DNA of 64,000 nucleotides, taken from assembly GCF_009758415.1 (NCBI RefSeq), contig NZ_WQRF01000005.1, positions 1 through 64,000 of the forward strand, in the 5' to 3' direction. The notes under the pieces were generated by a model. The model was not told where the DNA came from. It saw only the letters and a list, made by a program, of their open reading frames with translations, and searched no databases. A program made the translations under genes and the position numbers. The stretch is from Devosia marina. Lineage in GTDB: Bacteria > Pseudomonadota > Alphaproteobacteria > Rhizobiales > Devosiaceae. Shown piece by piece: positions 38,885 through 48,888 of this stretch. Position 1 is the first letter of the stretch. Each line of letters opens with the position of its first letter.

Positions 38885-40459
38885 TTACTCGGACTTGCTC
38901 ATCCAGCGGGTGCGATGCACGTCGCGGGCATTGGGGACGAAGCCCTCAATGCGCGGCGAAACGGCATTGCGCGACACATAGAAGGCCAGCGGCAGGGCTG
39001 CATAGTCTTCCATGGCGATGGTTTCGGCCTTGGCCAGGATCTCGGCGCGGGCCTCGAGATCGAGCTCGGTGGCCGAATCACGCAGCAACTGGTCGAACTC
39101 CGGATTGCTGTAGCGACCATAGTTGTACTGGATGTCGCTACGCAGCAGTTCGAGCATGTTGATCGGATCGTTGTAATCCATCAGCCAGCCGGCTCGGCCG
39201 ATCGAGTCGAAGTCGTTGTTCTGCAGCGCATCATAGTGCACGGCCACTTCGGCATTGGACAGCTCGGTGGTGACGTGGACCTGCTCCCACATCGAGGAAA
39301 TCGCCACCGCAAGGCGCTGGTGATTGTCGTTGGTGTTGTAGTTGATCGTCAGCTTCAGCGGATTGTCTGCCGAATAGCCGGCTGCTTCCATCAGCGCGCG
39401 GGCTTCTTCAACGCGCTCGCCATATGGCGTATCGGCCCACTCATATTGGAAGGCGTCCTCGACATAGTTGGCCGTGCCGGGCGGGACCCAGGAATAGGCC
39501 GCCACTTCGCCCGTACCCCAAAGGTCGGGGCCGATCACTTCGCGATTGATCGCCATCGAGAGTGCCTTGCGGACATTGACGTCCTGCAGCTTCTCGGCAT
39601 TCTGGTTCATCACGTAGTAGTGCACGCCCTGGAAGGCGGCGACGGCTGCGTCTTCACCCAGCGCGGTCACCTGATCGGCCGGGAAGTCGGTCAGGATATC
39701 GAACTCGCCGGCGCGGTAGCGGTTAACCGCAGCGGTCAGGTCGTCAAGCGCGTAGTACATGACCTCTTCGATCTGCACGTTTTCCGCGTCGTGATAGCTT
39801 TCGGACTTGACCGACTTGATGTGCGAACCGGGCACCCATTCGACCGGGGTGTAGGGACCATTGCCTACAATGTTCTGGGGCTGGATCCAGTCGTCGCCAA
39901 ACTCTTCCACCGCATGCTGCGGCACGGGATAGGCGGTGTAGTGGGTCAGGGCGCCCAGGAAGAATGGCGCCGGATTTTCCAGCGTGATCTCAAGCGTCTT
40001 GTCGTCGATGGCAGCAACGCCGAGCTCGCTCAGCTCCATCTCGCCGGCATTGACGGCCTCGGCATTCTTGATCGGATACTGCAGATAGGCGTAGCCGGCT
40101 GCTGTCTCAGGGTTCATCAGGCGCTGGAAGGCGAAGACGAAATCACCTGCCGTCACCGGCTCGCCATCGGACCACACCGAATCTTCGCGGATCTTGAAGG
40201 TGTAAACCAGGCCGTCCTCGGACACCTCATAGGACTCGGCCGCACCCAGGATCGGCGCGCCTTCGGCATCTTCGGTCATCAGGCCTTCGATATAGTCGCC
40301 GACAATCCGGTTTTCCCAGTCGCCGGAAACGCGATGCGGATCGAGCGAAGCGGGCTCGCCGCCATTCATCATGTGCAGGGTCTGTGCCTGCACGGCGCCG
40401 AAGCTCAAGCTGAACACGCTGGCCAGCGCAACGGCCTTAAGGGCTGTTGTGAATTTCAT
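38885..40459 (-). CDS. oppA: Peptide ABC importer substrate-binding protein
   Basis: A 524-residue SBP_bac_5 protein with a signal peptide of 25 residues (ending A-V-Q-A). E-P-A-S-L-D-P-H-R-V is the conserved start of the mature domain, and Y-T-F-K-I-R-E-D-S-V-W-S-D-G the family signature. Relatives bind oligopeptides (OppA/MppA). AAGGAGAT lies before the ATG. It is the first gene of the operon and should be the most abundant product because of the terminator behind it. Confidence 0.93.
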   Translation of the reverse strand: MKFTTALKAVALASVFSLSFGAVQAQTLHMMNGGEPASLDPHRVSGDWENRIVGDYIEGLMTEDAEGAPILGAAESYEVSEDGLVYTFKIREDSVWSDGEPVTAGDFVFAFQRLMNPETAAGYAYLQYPIKNAEAVNAGEMELSELGVAAIDDKTLEITLENPAPFFLGALTHYTAYPVPQHAVEEFGDDWIQPQNIVGNGPYTPVEWVPGSHIKSVKSESYHDAENVQIEEVMYYALDDLTAAVNRYRAGEFDILTDFPADQVTALGEDAAVAAFQGVHYYVMNQNAEKLQDVNVRKALSMAINREVIGPDLWGTGEVAAYSWVPPGTANYVEDAFQYEWADTPYGERVEEARALMEAAGYSADNPLKLTINYNTNDNHQRLAVAISSMWEQVHVTTELSNAEVAVHYDALQNNDFDSIGRAGWLMDYNDPINMLELLRSDIQYNYGRYSNPEFDQLLRDSATELDLEARAEILAKAETIAMEDYAALPLAFYVSRNAVSPRIEGFVPNARDVHRTRWMSKSE

Positions 40460-40772
40460 TATCGTCCCATCTCCTTGTGGAATTCTTCGCGTTTCTCTGA
40501 CTGGCCGCCTTCGACGTCGGGCAGCTCATTCTTCTTCGTCGCCAGGCAGGGCCCGGCGAGCAAGATGGTGGACGGTATTACGCAAATCCGTCCACTGACA
40601 AGCAAAAGATTGACCTAAACGTCATCTGACGGTCGACTGTGAATATCCTGCATTCAAACTGTTGGCAGGCATGAATTTTTGCCGGACAGGGCAATGTTGG
40701 ATTCAGATACTATGGTGTCTGGATCAATCTTCGGCTCGCGCAAGCGCGTGCTAATTCGGCGCATCAAGCCGC
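40460..40772. other. oppA upstream region
   Basis: No gene was seen. On the minus strand TTGTCA (40598-40603) and TAATAC (40577-40582), 15 bases apart, could be an oppA promoter; spacing is short of the optimum. Confidence 0.3.
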
Positions 40773-40931
40773 TCAGCTCGGCTGCATGCCGCCCTGCACA
40801 AAAAATATGATGAGGGCCACACCAAACAGCACGGCGAAGGGCACCCAGCCCGGCAAAGGGCCGCGCGGTTTCTTCACGGGCGGCTCGGGCTTCTTCTCAG
40901 GCCGCTGGAATTTGATGACATTGTCGCTCAT
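40773..40931 (-). CDS. Small single-span membrane protein coupled to fadI
   Basis: A 52-residue protein: a basic, Pro-rich N-terminus (M-S-D-N-V-I-K-F-Q-R-P) and one transmembrane helix at about 29-47. Its ATG overlaps the fadI stop by four bases, so it is co-translated with the beta-oxidation genes. The N-V-I-K-F-x-x-P start occurs in other small Hyphomicrobiales proteins I recall, but no function is known. Confidence 0.7.
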   Translation of the reverse strand: MSDNVIKFQRPEKKPEPPVKKPRGPLPGWVPFAVLFGVALIIFFVQGGMQPS

Positions 40932-42211
40932 TGAGCGCTTTCTACCAGAGCTGCCACGCCCATGCCACCTGCCGTGCACACCGAAATCAGTGCCTTCTTG
41001 TTGGCCTGGTTCGACAGCATCTTGGCCGTCAGGCCCAGAATTCGCGCGCCGGTCGCGGCAAAGGGGTGGCCATAGGCCAGACTCGAACCCTTCACATTGA
41101 TCTTGGCCGGATCGATCTCACCCAAGACGGTGTCGCGCCCGAGAACGTCCTTGCAATAGGCCGGATCCTTCCACGCCTTGAGCGTGCACAGCACCTGCGC
41201 GGCGAAGGCTTCGTGCAGTTCGAAATGATCGATGTCGTCAAAACCGAGACCGGCCTTTGCCAGCATCTCGGAAACCGCAATGGTCGGCGCCATCAGCAGG
41301 CCCTCACCATGGGCGAAGTCATTGCCGGCCACGCGGCCCGTGGTCAGGTACGCCAGGATCGGCAGGCCACGCGCTTTCGCCCACTCTTCGCTGGCCAGCA
41401 GCACCCCGGCCGCGCCATCGGTCAGCGGCGTAGAATTACCGGCCGTCAGCGTACCATGGCCGCTCGATTTGTCGAAGGCGGGCTTGAGCGTGCTCAACTT
41501 GTCCAGATTGGCATCGGCGCGGACATTATTATCCCGCACCAGACCTGCACAGGACACCAGGAGGTCATCGTGGAAGCCCTCGTCATAGGCCGCCGCCGCA
41601 TTGCGGTGGCTGGCCACGGCCAGTGCGTCCTGATCCTTGCGGCTGATGCCCCATTCACGCGCCATCAATTCGCAATGCTGGCCCATGGACAGGCCGGTGC
41701 GCGGCTCGTTGACGGAAGGCGCCACCGGGGTCAGTTCGCCAAGGGAAAAGCCCTTGAAGGCACCCAGCTTCTGTCCCGTCGTCTTGGCGGCATTGGCATT
41801 GAGCAGGCGATGCTGGAACTTCGGGCCAAAGACGATGGGGCTATCGCTCACCGTGTCCGAGCCGGCGGCAATGCCGCTCTCGATCTGCCCCGAGGCAATC
41901 TTGCCGGCCAGCACCAGCGCCGCCTGCAGGCTTGTGCCGCAGGCGATCTGCATGGTGGTGCCGGGGGTGCGGGGACTGAGGCCCGCATCGAGCAGGGCTT
42001 CGCGGGCGATGTTGAAATCGCGCGAATGGTTGATCACCGCACCGGCGATCACCTCATCGACCTTTTCGCCCTTGAGGCCGAACTTGTCGGCCACCGCCCC
42101 CAGCACCGTGCCGAGCATGGACAGATTGGTTTCATCCGCATAGGCAGTGCCACCGCGGGCAAAGGGAATGCGAGCCGAGCCGACAATGGCAACGCGCTTG
42201 AGTTCAGTCAT
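40928..42211 (-). CDS. fadI: Acetyl-CoA acyltransferase (FadI-type thiolase)
   Basis: A 427-residue thiolase of beta-oxidation that cleaves 3-ketoacyl-CoA. Catalytic residues: Cys in M-Q-I-A-C-G-T-S-L-Q, His in Y-G-H-P-F-A-A-T-G, Cys in V-C-T-A-G-G-M-G. The length (longer than the AtoB type by about 35) fits FadI. ATG 42211 follows GAGGAG. It lies 13 bases after fadJ and overlaps the small membrane protein gene. Confidence 0.93.
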   Translation of the reverse strand: MTELKRVAIVGSARIPFARGGTAYADETNLSMLGTVLGAVADKFGLKGEKVDEVIAGAVINHSRDFNIAREALLDAGLSPRTPGTTMQIACGTSLQAALVLAGKIASGQIESGIAAGSDTVSDSPIVFGPKFQHRLLNANAAKTTGQKLGAFKGFSLGELTPVAPSVNEPRTGLSMGQHCELMAREWGISRKDQDALAVASHRNAAAAYDEGFHDDLLVSCAGLVRDNNVRADANLDKLSTLKPAFDKSSGHGTLTAGNSTPLTDGAAGVLLASEEWAKARGLPILAYLTTGRVAGNDFAHGEGLLMAPTIAVSEMLAKAGLGFDDIDHFELHEAFAAQVLCTLKAWKDPAYCKDVLGRDTVLGEIDPAKINVKGSSLAYGHPFAATGARILGLTAKMLSNQANKKALISVCTAGGMGVAALVESAQ

Positions 42212-42224
42212 TGGTATTCTCCTC

Positions 42225-44186
42225 TTACGCGCGGCCATCGGCACGGGCCTTCATCGGCCCACCCAGGAAGGGGGCAAAACCGGTGCCCATGATGACGCCG
42301 ATATCGGCCAGTTCGGGCGATGCAACCACGCCCTCGGCGACCACCACTTCGGTCATGTCGACCAGCGGCTTGACCAGTTCCTTGCCCAGGCCAGCGAGGT
42401 CGGGATGGCTGGGCGTTTCACCCTTCTGCGCTTTGCCCTTTTCCCACTTGTAGAAGCCCTCTCCGGTCTTGCGGCCGAGCTTGCCTTCGGCGATCAGCCT
42501 GGCAAACTTGCTGTCGGCGGGAATATCGTGACCCAGTTCGGTCGCGACCGATTTGCCGACATCCAAGCCGACGGTGTCCATCAATTCGATCGGCCCCATC
42601 GGCATGCCGAAAGCAACGGCGGCGGCGTCGAGCAATTCCTTGCTCTCGCCCTTTTCCACCCGCTCCACCGCGCCCAGCATGTAGGGCATGAGCACGCGGT
42701 TGACGAGAAAGCCCGGCGCGGACTTGACCACTACCGGCGACTTGCCGATGGCCTGGGCGAAACTGGCGCCCTTGCCGATCTCTTCATCGGTATTGAAGGT
42801 CGAGCGGATCACCTCCACCAGCGGTAGCTGCGCCACCGGATTGAAGAAGTGCAGCCCGATCAGCCGGGCGGGATCCTTCAGTGCCTCGGCGATGCGTTCA
42901 AGTTCGATCGAGGAAGTATTGGTGGCCAGGATCGCGCCGGGCTTGAGCCGGTCTTCAATGCCGGAAAAAATCTTCTGCTTGATCTCGAGCTTTTCCACCA
43001 CTGCCTCGATGATGACATCGGCGCGGGAAACGCCGGTGCCCTTGGGGTCGGCGACAAGGCGCAGCATGGCCGCATCGACCTCGCGCTTCTTCTTGTAGCG
43101 CTTGCTGAACAGCTTCTTGGCCCGGTCGAGCGCTGGCTTGATGCGCTCCATATCGAGATCCTGCAAGGTGACACTCATGCCGCGATAGGCGCACCAGGCA
43201 GCGATGTCGCCGCCCATCACCCCGGCACCAATCACATGCACGCGGGAGAATTTGGCGCCTTTGAGGCCCTGTTTCTTGAGGCCTTCGGAAAGGAAGAACA
43301 CGCGTCTAAGGTTGGTGGCGGTGGGCGAACCCATCAGCGGCACAAAGGCATCGACCTCGCCGCGGATCATGGCGCGCCAGTCATTGCCATGCTTTTCGAA
43401 CAGGTCGATCAACGCATAGGGGGCAGGGTAGTGCTCCTTGCGGGCCTTCCTGCCGGCCTGCTTGCGCATCTGGTTGGCAATGGCCTCGCGCACCAGCGGC
43501 AAGGCAGCCGCTTTCTTGATCGCCGGCGCCGGGCTCGATTTCTTCCTTGCCAACACCGCCTTGCGGCCTTCCCAGCGCAGCTGGTCGCGATGGCGCACCA
43601 GCTTGTCGACGAGGTTGAGGCCGCGCGCGGCACCTGCCCGCAGCATCTTGCCGGTGAGCATGATGCCCATGGCATCGACCGGCCCCGCCTGACGGATCGA
43701 TCGGCCGGTGCCGCCAAAACCGGGGAAGATGCCCAGGTTCACTTCCGGGAAGCCGATGCGGGTTTTCTCGTCATTGACGGCAATGCGATAATGGCAGGCC
43801 AAGGCCAGCTCGAGACCGCCGCCCAGGCAGAAGCCGTGAATGCCGGCCACCACCGGCACGGGTAGCGATTCGATGCGGGCAAACAGCGCATGAGTGCGCC
43901 GGAGGGCTTCGGGCAACACCGAAAAATCGCTCATCGCGTCGAACTCGCTGACATCGGCGCCAGCGATGAAGCCGCTATCCTTGCCCGACAGGATCACCAC
44001 GCCCGCCAGTTCGTCGGAACCGGCCAGGTCCTCGAAGCGCGCCACCAGCGTTTCGAGCTCCATTATGGCTTCGCGGCTCAGCGTATTCACCGAGGACTCG
44101 GGAGTGTTGATGGTCAGCCAGCCGATCTTTTCAAGATCGGTGTGAAAACGCCAATGTCTGGTCTCGGTTGCCTGTGGGGCGATCAT
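42225..44186 (-). CDS. fadJ: Fatty-acid oxidation multifunctional protein FadJ
   Basis: A 653-residue fusion. Enoyl-CoA hydratase covers residues about 15-200 (F-C-L-G-G-G-L-E-L-A-L-A, and F-P-E-V-N-L-G-I-F-P-G-F-G-G-T). L-3-hydroxyacyl-CoA dehydrogenase covers about 305-600 (V-I-G-A-G-V-M-G-G-D-I-A-A, H-F-F-N-P-V at the active site, then G-F-L-V-N-R). It hydrates and then oxidises acyl-CoA in each beta-oxidation turn. ATG 44186 lies behind a GGAGG with long spacing. It is followed at once by fadI. Confidence 0.94.
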   Translation of the reverse strand: MIAPQATETRHWRFHTDLEKIGWLTINTPESSVNTLSREAIMELETLVARFEDLAGSDELAGVVILSGKDSGFIAGADVSEFDAMSDFSVLPEALRRTHALFARIESLPVPVVAGIHGFCLGGGLELALACHYRIAVNDEKTRIGFPEVNLGIFPGFGGTGRSIRQAGPVDAMGIMLTGKMLRAGAARGLNLVDKLVRHRDQLRWEGRKAVLARKKSSPAPAIKKAAALPLVREAIANQMRKQAGRKARKEHYPAPYALIDLFEKHGNDWRAMIRGEVDAFVPLMGSPTATNLRRVFFLSEGLKKQGLKGAKFSRVHVIGAGVMGGDIAAWCAYRGMSVTLQDLDMERIKPALDRAKKLFSKRYKKKREVDAAMLRLVADPKGTGVSRADVIIEAVVEKLEIKQKIFSGIEDRLKPGAILATNTSSIELERIAEALKDPARLIGLHFFNPVAQLPLVEVIRSTFNTDEEIGKGASFAQAIGKSPVVVKSAPGFLVNRVLMPYMLGAVERVEKGESKELLDAAAVAFGMPMGPIELMDTVGLDVGKSVATELGHDIPADSKFARLIAEGKLGRKTGEGFYKWEKGKAQKGETPSHPDLAGLGKELVKPLVDMTEVVVAEGVVASPELADIGVIMGTGFAPFLGGPMKARADGRA

Positions 44187-44337
44187 GTTCGTTCGGTCCT
44201 CCGTAGCCGCGCCCACGTCGTTCGAGGGTCGCTTTGCTCCCGCCTCACCATGAGGGCCATGGGAACACCGGTTAATCGTCGGCCCTCATGCCGAAGTGCT
44301 TCGCGCAGCAAAGCCTTCAAGCACGGGGCCTCTGTCA

Positions 44338-46803
44338 CTACTCCGCCGCCTGGCGCGGCGCGGTTTCCTTAAGCACGTCCTGATCGAAATCATCGACATG
44401 CACGGCCCGGTTGGTGGCTTCATCAGCGGCCCGCATGATGCCAGCCTCATTGTCACTCAGCACACCGGCCTCGACCGCATCGGCAATCGCATCACGATCC
44501 AGCCGGCGCTCAATGACACCGCGGCGCGCGGCCTTGATGAACTTGGCTTCGATCTCCTCGGCCTCTGTCACCTTGAGCAAGGCATCTTCCAGAACGCCCG
44601 TCACGTCATTTGGGTCCATCGAGACAAAGACGCCCGTGGTCAGCCGGTCGCGGAACGCGCCGGGGCGCAGCACCGAACGAACGAAGCGGTAGTTGATGCG
44701 GTCCGAAGCGGGCTGGGCGTGACGGCCGAGCGGGAAGCAAAGGAACCGCATGGCCCAGGCAAACACCGGATTGGGGAAATTGGCAAACACTTCGGCGAAC
44801 TTGCCTTCGAGCGAGGCGACCCGATCGGCCATGATGGCCTCGACCAGTTCCTTGTCCTCGGCGATCGCCCCTTCCTCCTCGAAGCGCTTGAGGGTCGCCG
44901 ACATCAGATAGAGGTCGCCCAGGATATCGGCCATGCGGCCGGAAATCTTCTGCTTGCGCTTGAGCGCGCCGCCCAGCACGACCGTGGTCCAGTCAGCCAC
45001 TAGGGCAAAGTCCTGGCTATAGCGGTGCAGGCGCCGGTACCAGCGAGCCATGGAGCCTTCATTGGGCGCCGAGGCGAAGGCGCCATTGGTCAGGCCATGC
45101 AGGAAACTCGCCACGATATTGCGCAGCATGAACCCGGTATGGCCACCAAAGGCCGCGTCGAACGCTTCGAGCCCGGCTTTTTTGTCTTTGTTCTGCGCCG
45201 CCTGAATTTCCTTGAGGAGATAAGGGTGCGCGCGCAGCACACCTTGGGCAAAGGTCATCAGCGTGCGGGTGAGAATGTTCGCACCCTCCACCGTGATGGC
45301 CACCGGCAGGGCCTGATAGGCGCCGAACAGATAATTGCCCGGCCCGTCCTGGATGGCGCGGCCACCCTGGATGTCGAAGGCATCGTCCATGCTCTCGCGC
45401 ATGGCTTCGGTGGTGGTGTATTTCAGCAGGCCCGCGATAACGGCCGGACGCTGGCCTTCGTCGACCATGGAGGCAGTAAGGCGGCGTGTCGCCTCATACA
45501 TATAGGCGCGCTTGACCATTTCGCCGAGCGGCTCGGCCACGCCCTCCATGATGCCCACGGGAATGCCGAACTGGCGGCGCACCCGCGCATAGGCCGAAGT
45601 GGCGCGCAAGGTCTGCTTGATCGACGTGGTGCCGATGGCCGGCAGTGAAATGGCGCGCCCAGTGGACAGGCACTCCATCAGCATACGCCAGCCTTGCCCG
45701 GCATAGTCGGTGCCCCCGATCAGGAAATCCATCGGCACGAACATGTCGGTGCCGCGCACCGGCCCGTTCATGAAGGCCTGGCGGGCCGGATAATGGCGTC
45801 GGCCGATATCGAGCCCCGGATGATCATGCGGGATCAGCGCCAGGGTGATGCCGATGTCGGGGCCACGCCCGAGCAGATTTTCCGGATCCTTGAGGATGAA
45901 GGCCAGGCCCACAAGGGTGGCGATGGGCGCCAGGGTAATGTAGCGCTTGTCAAAGCTGAGGCGCACGCCCAGCACTTCTTCGCCATTGTGCATGCCCTTG
46001 GTGACAACACCGATATCGCGCATACCACCTGCGTCAGAACCGGAATGCACGCCAGTCAGCGCAAAGCACGGCACCTCGCGGCCATCGGCAAGACGATGAA
46101 GGTACTTTTCCTTCTGCGCCGGCGTGCCGTATTTTTCCAGCAATTCGCCCGGCCCAAGAGAATTGGGCACCATGACGGTGATGCCGGCGGCAACCGAGCG
46201 GCTCGATATCTTGGAGACGATCATCGACTGGGCCTGAGCCGAAAAGCCCAAGCCGCCATGCTCCTTGGCAATCAGCATGCCCAGGAAACCCTTGGACTTG
46301 AGAAAGTCCCAGAGTTCGGGGCTGAGATCGGCGCGATTGTGGCGGATATCCCAATCGTCGATCATCTTGCAGGCGGTTTCGGTTGGGCCGTCGAGAAAGG
46401 CCTGTTCCTCTTCGGTCAGGGTGAGCGGCCGAATTCCGGTCAGCTTGCTCCAGTCCGGACGACCGGAGAACAATTCGGCATCCCAGCCAACAGTACCCGC
46501 ATCGAGCGCTTCCTGCTCGGTACGGCTGACTTTGGGGAGAATGGATTTGACGGCGCCGTAAATCGGTCTGGTGAGCACAGCCATGCGGATCGGCTTGACC
46601 GAAAGAGTCAGCAATACGGCGCCGAAAACAATCAGCACCCAGGAGAACCAGCCCAAACCATACACAGCGCCGGATTGGGTGAAGTCGAGGCCCGACACCA
46701 AACCGATCACGGCGAAAGCGGCACCCCACTGCCAAAGCGGGCTTTCCCGCATGGCCAGAGCACCAAACGCCACCAGACTGATCGCAACCAGCAACAGGGT
46801 CAT
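44338..46803 (-). CDS. fadE: Acyl-CoA dehydrogenase FadE
   Basis: An 821-residue inner-membrane-associated acyl-CoA dehydrogenase, the length of the E. coli FadE class. Two hydrophobic helices lie at the N-terminus (about 1-20 and 28-70). The FAD-dependent core follows (A-L-T-G-V-H-S-G-S-D-A, F-D-K-R-Y-I-T-L-A-P). The long C-terminal FadE domain (DUF1974) follows. It performs the first oxidation of beta-oxidation. ATG 46803 is chosen because AGGAGG is nine bases away; another ATG at 46812 is too close to the ribosome site. 151 bases separate it from fadJ. Confidence 0.94.
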   Translation of the reverse strand: MTLLLVAISLVAFGALAMRESPLWQWGAAFAVIGLVSGLDFTQSGAVYGLGWFSWVLIVFGAVLLTLSVKPIRMAVLTRPIYGAVKSILPKVSRTEQEALDAGTVGWDAELFSGRPDWSKLTGIRPLTLTEEEQAFLDGPTETACKMIDDWDIRHNRADLSPELWDFLKSKGFLGMLIAKEHGGLGFSAQAQSMIVSKISSRSVAAGITVMVPNSLGPGELLEKYGTPAQKEKYLHRLADGREVPCFALTGVHSGSDAGGMRDIGVVTKGMHNGEEVLGVRLSFDKRYITLAPIATLVGLAFILKDPENLLGRGPDIGITLALIPHDHPGLDIGRRHYPARQAFMNGPVRGTDMFVPMDFLIGGTDYAGQGWRMLMECLSTGRAISLPAIGTTSIKQTLRATSAYARVRRQFGIPVGIMEGVAEPLGEMVKRAYMYEATRRLTASMVDEGQRPAVIAGLLKYTTTEAMRESMDDAFDIQGGRAIQDGPGNYLFGAYQALPVAITVEGANILTRTLMTFAQGVLRAHPYLLKEIQAAQNKDKKAGLEAFDAAFGGHTGFMLRNIVASFLHGLTNGAFASAPNEGSMARWYRRLHRYSQDFALVADWTTVVLGGALKRKQKISGRMADILGDLYLMSATLKRFEEEGAIAEDKELVEAIMADRVASLEGKFAEVFANFPNPVFAWAMRFLCFPLGRHAQPASDRINYRFVRSVLRPGAFRDRLTTGVFVSMDPNDVTGVLEDALLKVTEAEEIEAKFIKAARRGVIERRLDRDAIADAVEAGVLSDNEAGIMRAADEATNRAVHVDDFDQDVLKETAPRQAAE

Positions 46804-46945
46804 CGCCCACATCCTCCTCACGCAACATTGCCCCATGCTGGGGAGCAACGCCGTCTTCAACCAAATGCCGGGCCGCAACGAAAGTTTCGACCCGCTTTCC
46901 CTCGCCGCATGCAGCCTAGCGCCACCATGGGGATCTGTTGAAGAC

Positions 46946-46973
46946 AGTTTACTCAGATTGACGCATACGTCAA
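46946..46973 (-). promoter_or_regulatory. fadE promoter with palindromic operator
   Basis: TTGACG-CATA-CGTCAA at 46958-46973 is a perfect palindrome. Read on the minus strand, its outer TTGACG can serve as -35, with TAAACT at 46946-46951 as -10 after 16 bases. The arrangement places a regulator on top of the promoter. Confidence 0.6.
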
Positions 46974-47030
46974 CAAGATGCCGGTTAGGGTGCCCCTCGA
47001 CCCACGCTTGCCGATGCCTTGGGCAGCCAA

Positions 47031-47059
47031 TTGACGCTAACGTAAACAAGTGGGATAGT
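47031..47059 (+). promoter_or_regulatory. fadD promoter with matching operator
   Basis: TTGACG-CTAA-CGTAAA at 47031-47046 differs by one arm base from the fadE operator, 73 bases away centre to centre. TTGACG is a good -35; GATAGT at 47054-47059 is a possible -10 after 17 bases. The MerR protein encoded behind fadD is the obvious candidate to bind both. Confidence 0.6.
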
Positions 47060-47172
47060 TTCAAGGTGATGACAGGACAGGTGCCGAGAGAGGACCGGGG
47101 CGAGAAACGCTCCACTGCATCTAATAAAGGGAACGCCCGTTTGTCTGTTTCAGGCATAGGGAGGAGACATCA

Positions 47173-48888
47173 ATGGACACGCCAGCCACCAGCAACGAAG
47201 GGCTTCGCCCCTGGATCGCGAGCTACCCCGAAGGCATAGTGTGGGACGACAAGATCGACACAACCCCGGTGCATGAACAGATCTTGGCTGCCTGCGCCAA
47301 AAATCCCGGCGCCATGGCCCTGGACTTTCTGGGCGGCACGACCAGCTTCGGCGAACTGGCCGAAAAAATCGTTGCCTTTGCCGGGGCGCTGCAAAGCCAG
47401 TTCGGCGTCACCAAGGGTACGCGCGTCGCCCTGATGCTGCCCAATACGCCCTTCTACCCGATTGCCTATTATGGCGTGCTGCGCGCTGGCGGCACGGTAG
47501 TCAATTGCAACCCGCTTTATACTGTTGCCGAGCTGGGCCACATCACCGCCAATGCCGGTGCCGACATCATGGTGACGCTGGATCTGCAGCAGATCTTTGA
47601 GAAGGCAGAGGCCCTGCTGGCCGCCGGCCATGTCAAGAAATTGGTTGTCGCCCATTTCCCCAATGCCCTGCCACTGGTCAAGAAAATCCTGTTCTCGGTT
47701 GCCAAGCGCAAGGATCTGGCCCACCCCGACCGCTCTGCCCATGCCGCTGTCATCAGCCGCTTCGAAGACCTGCTTGCCCGCAAGGACTCGCCAGCGCCGG
47801 TCACCATCGACCCGCAGACCGACATTGCCGTGCAGCAATATACTGGCGGTACCACCGGCATTCCCAAGGGCGCGCTGCTGACCCACGCCAATATCGCGGC
47901 CAATATGAGCCAGATCGACAAATGGGGATGCGGGCTGTTCTATCCGCCCTCCAAGGTGATCGCGGTCCTGCCCTTCTTCCACATCTTCGCCATGACCGTC
48001 TGCATGAACGTGCCGCTGTGCAATGGTACGCCGGTGATCATGCTGCCGCGCTTCGAGTTGAAGGCCCTGCTGGGCATCTTCACTCGAACCGGCGCCAATG
48101 TGCTCCCGGCCGTGCCGACCCTGCTCAGTGCGCTGGGTCGGTCCGATGCTGTGACCCAGGCTCAGATTGAGACCCTGGAAGTCGCCATCTCCGGCGGCGC
48201 CGCCCTACCCGACGAGGTGCGCCACGCCTTTTCGAAGAAGTCCAAGGCCCTGCTGGCCGAAGGCTATGGCCTGACCGAAGCGTCACCCGTGGTCTGCTGT
48301 GCGGCGCTCCGGGTGCCTTCCAAGCCCATGTCCATCGGCCTGCCTTTGCCCGGCACCGATATCCGCTTTGTCGATGTGGACAGCGGCAAGGTCGTCGGCA
48401 TAGGCGAAAATGGCGAATTGCAGGTCAAGGGCCCGCAGGTCATGGCCGGCTATTACGAGAACCCGGAAGCCAGCAAAGAAGCCTTCATGGATGGATGGCT
48501 GCGCACCGGCGATGTCGGCCATATGGACGAGGACGGCTACGTGTTCCTGATCGACCGCATCAAGGACCTCATCATCTGCTCGGGCTTCAATGTTTACCCG
48601 CGCACCATTGAAGAGGCCATCATGACCCACGATGCCGTCGACGAGGTCAATGTGATCGGCGTGCCGGACGAATATCGCGGCGAGGCCCCGGTGGCCTTCG
48701 TTAAGCTCAAGGATGGCCACAGGCTGAGCGAGGCAGATCTGAAATCCTTCCTCGCCGAAAAGCTCAACAAGATTGAAATGCCCCGCCAGATCATCTTCAA
48801 GGAGGCCCTGCCCAAGACCCTGATCGGCAAGCTGTCCAAGAAGGAGTTGCGGGAGGAGTACGCCCAGATGAAAGCCGGAAAATCGTGA
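47173..48888 (+). CDS. fadD: Long-chain fatty-acid--CoA ligase
   Basis: A 571-residue AMP-forming ligase that activates fatty acids for beta-oxidation. The ATP-binding motif is Y-T-G-G-T-T-G-I-P-K-G. Further signatures are G-Y-G-L-T-E-A-S-P, D-G-W-L-R-T-G-D-V-G and the catalytic Lys region K-T-L-I-G-K-L-S. GGGAGGAG precedes ATG 47173. It is coupled to the MerR gene by a four-base overlap and is divergent from fadE. Confidence 0.94.
   Translation: MDTPATSNEGLRPWIASYPEGIVWDDKIDTTPVHEQILAACAKNPGAMALDFLGGTTSFGELAEKIVAFAGALQSQFGVTKGTRVALMLPNTPFYPIAYYGVLRAGGTVVNCNPLYTVAELGHITANAGADIMVTLDLQQIFEKAEALLAAGHVKKLVVAHFPNALPLVKKILFSVAKRKDLAHPDRSAHAAVISRFEDLLARKDSPAPVTIDPQTDIAVQQYTGGTTGIPKGALLTHANIAANMSQIDKWGCGLFYPPSKVIAVLPFFHIFAMTVCMNVPLCNGTPVIMLPRFELKALLGIFTRTGANVLPAVPTLLSALGRSDAVTQAQIETLEVAISGGAALPDEVRHAFSKKSKALLAEGYGLTEASPVVCCAALRVPSKPMSIGLPLPGTDIRFVDVDSGKVVGIGENGELQVKGPQVMAGYYENPEASKEAFMDGWLRTGDVGHMDEDGYVFLIDRIKDLIICSGFNVYPRTIEEAIMTHDAVDEVNVIGVPDEYRGEAPVAFVKLKDGHRLSEADLKSFLAEKLNKIEMPRQIIFKEALPKTLIGKLSKKELREEYAQMKAGKS

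Noticed and set aside
38807..40618. 603-codon plus-strand frame opposite oppA
   Set aside because: oppA is supported by signal peptide, motifs and operon; the frame crosses the oppA terminator and leader.
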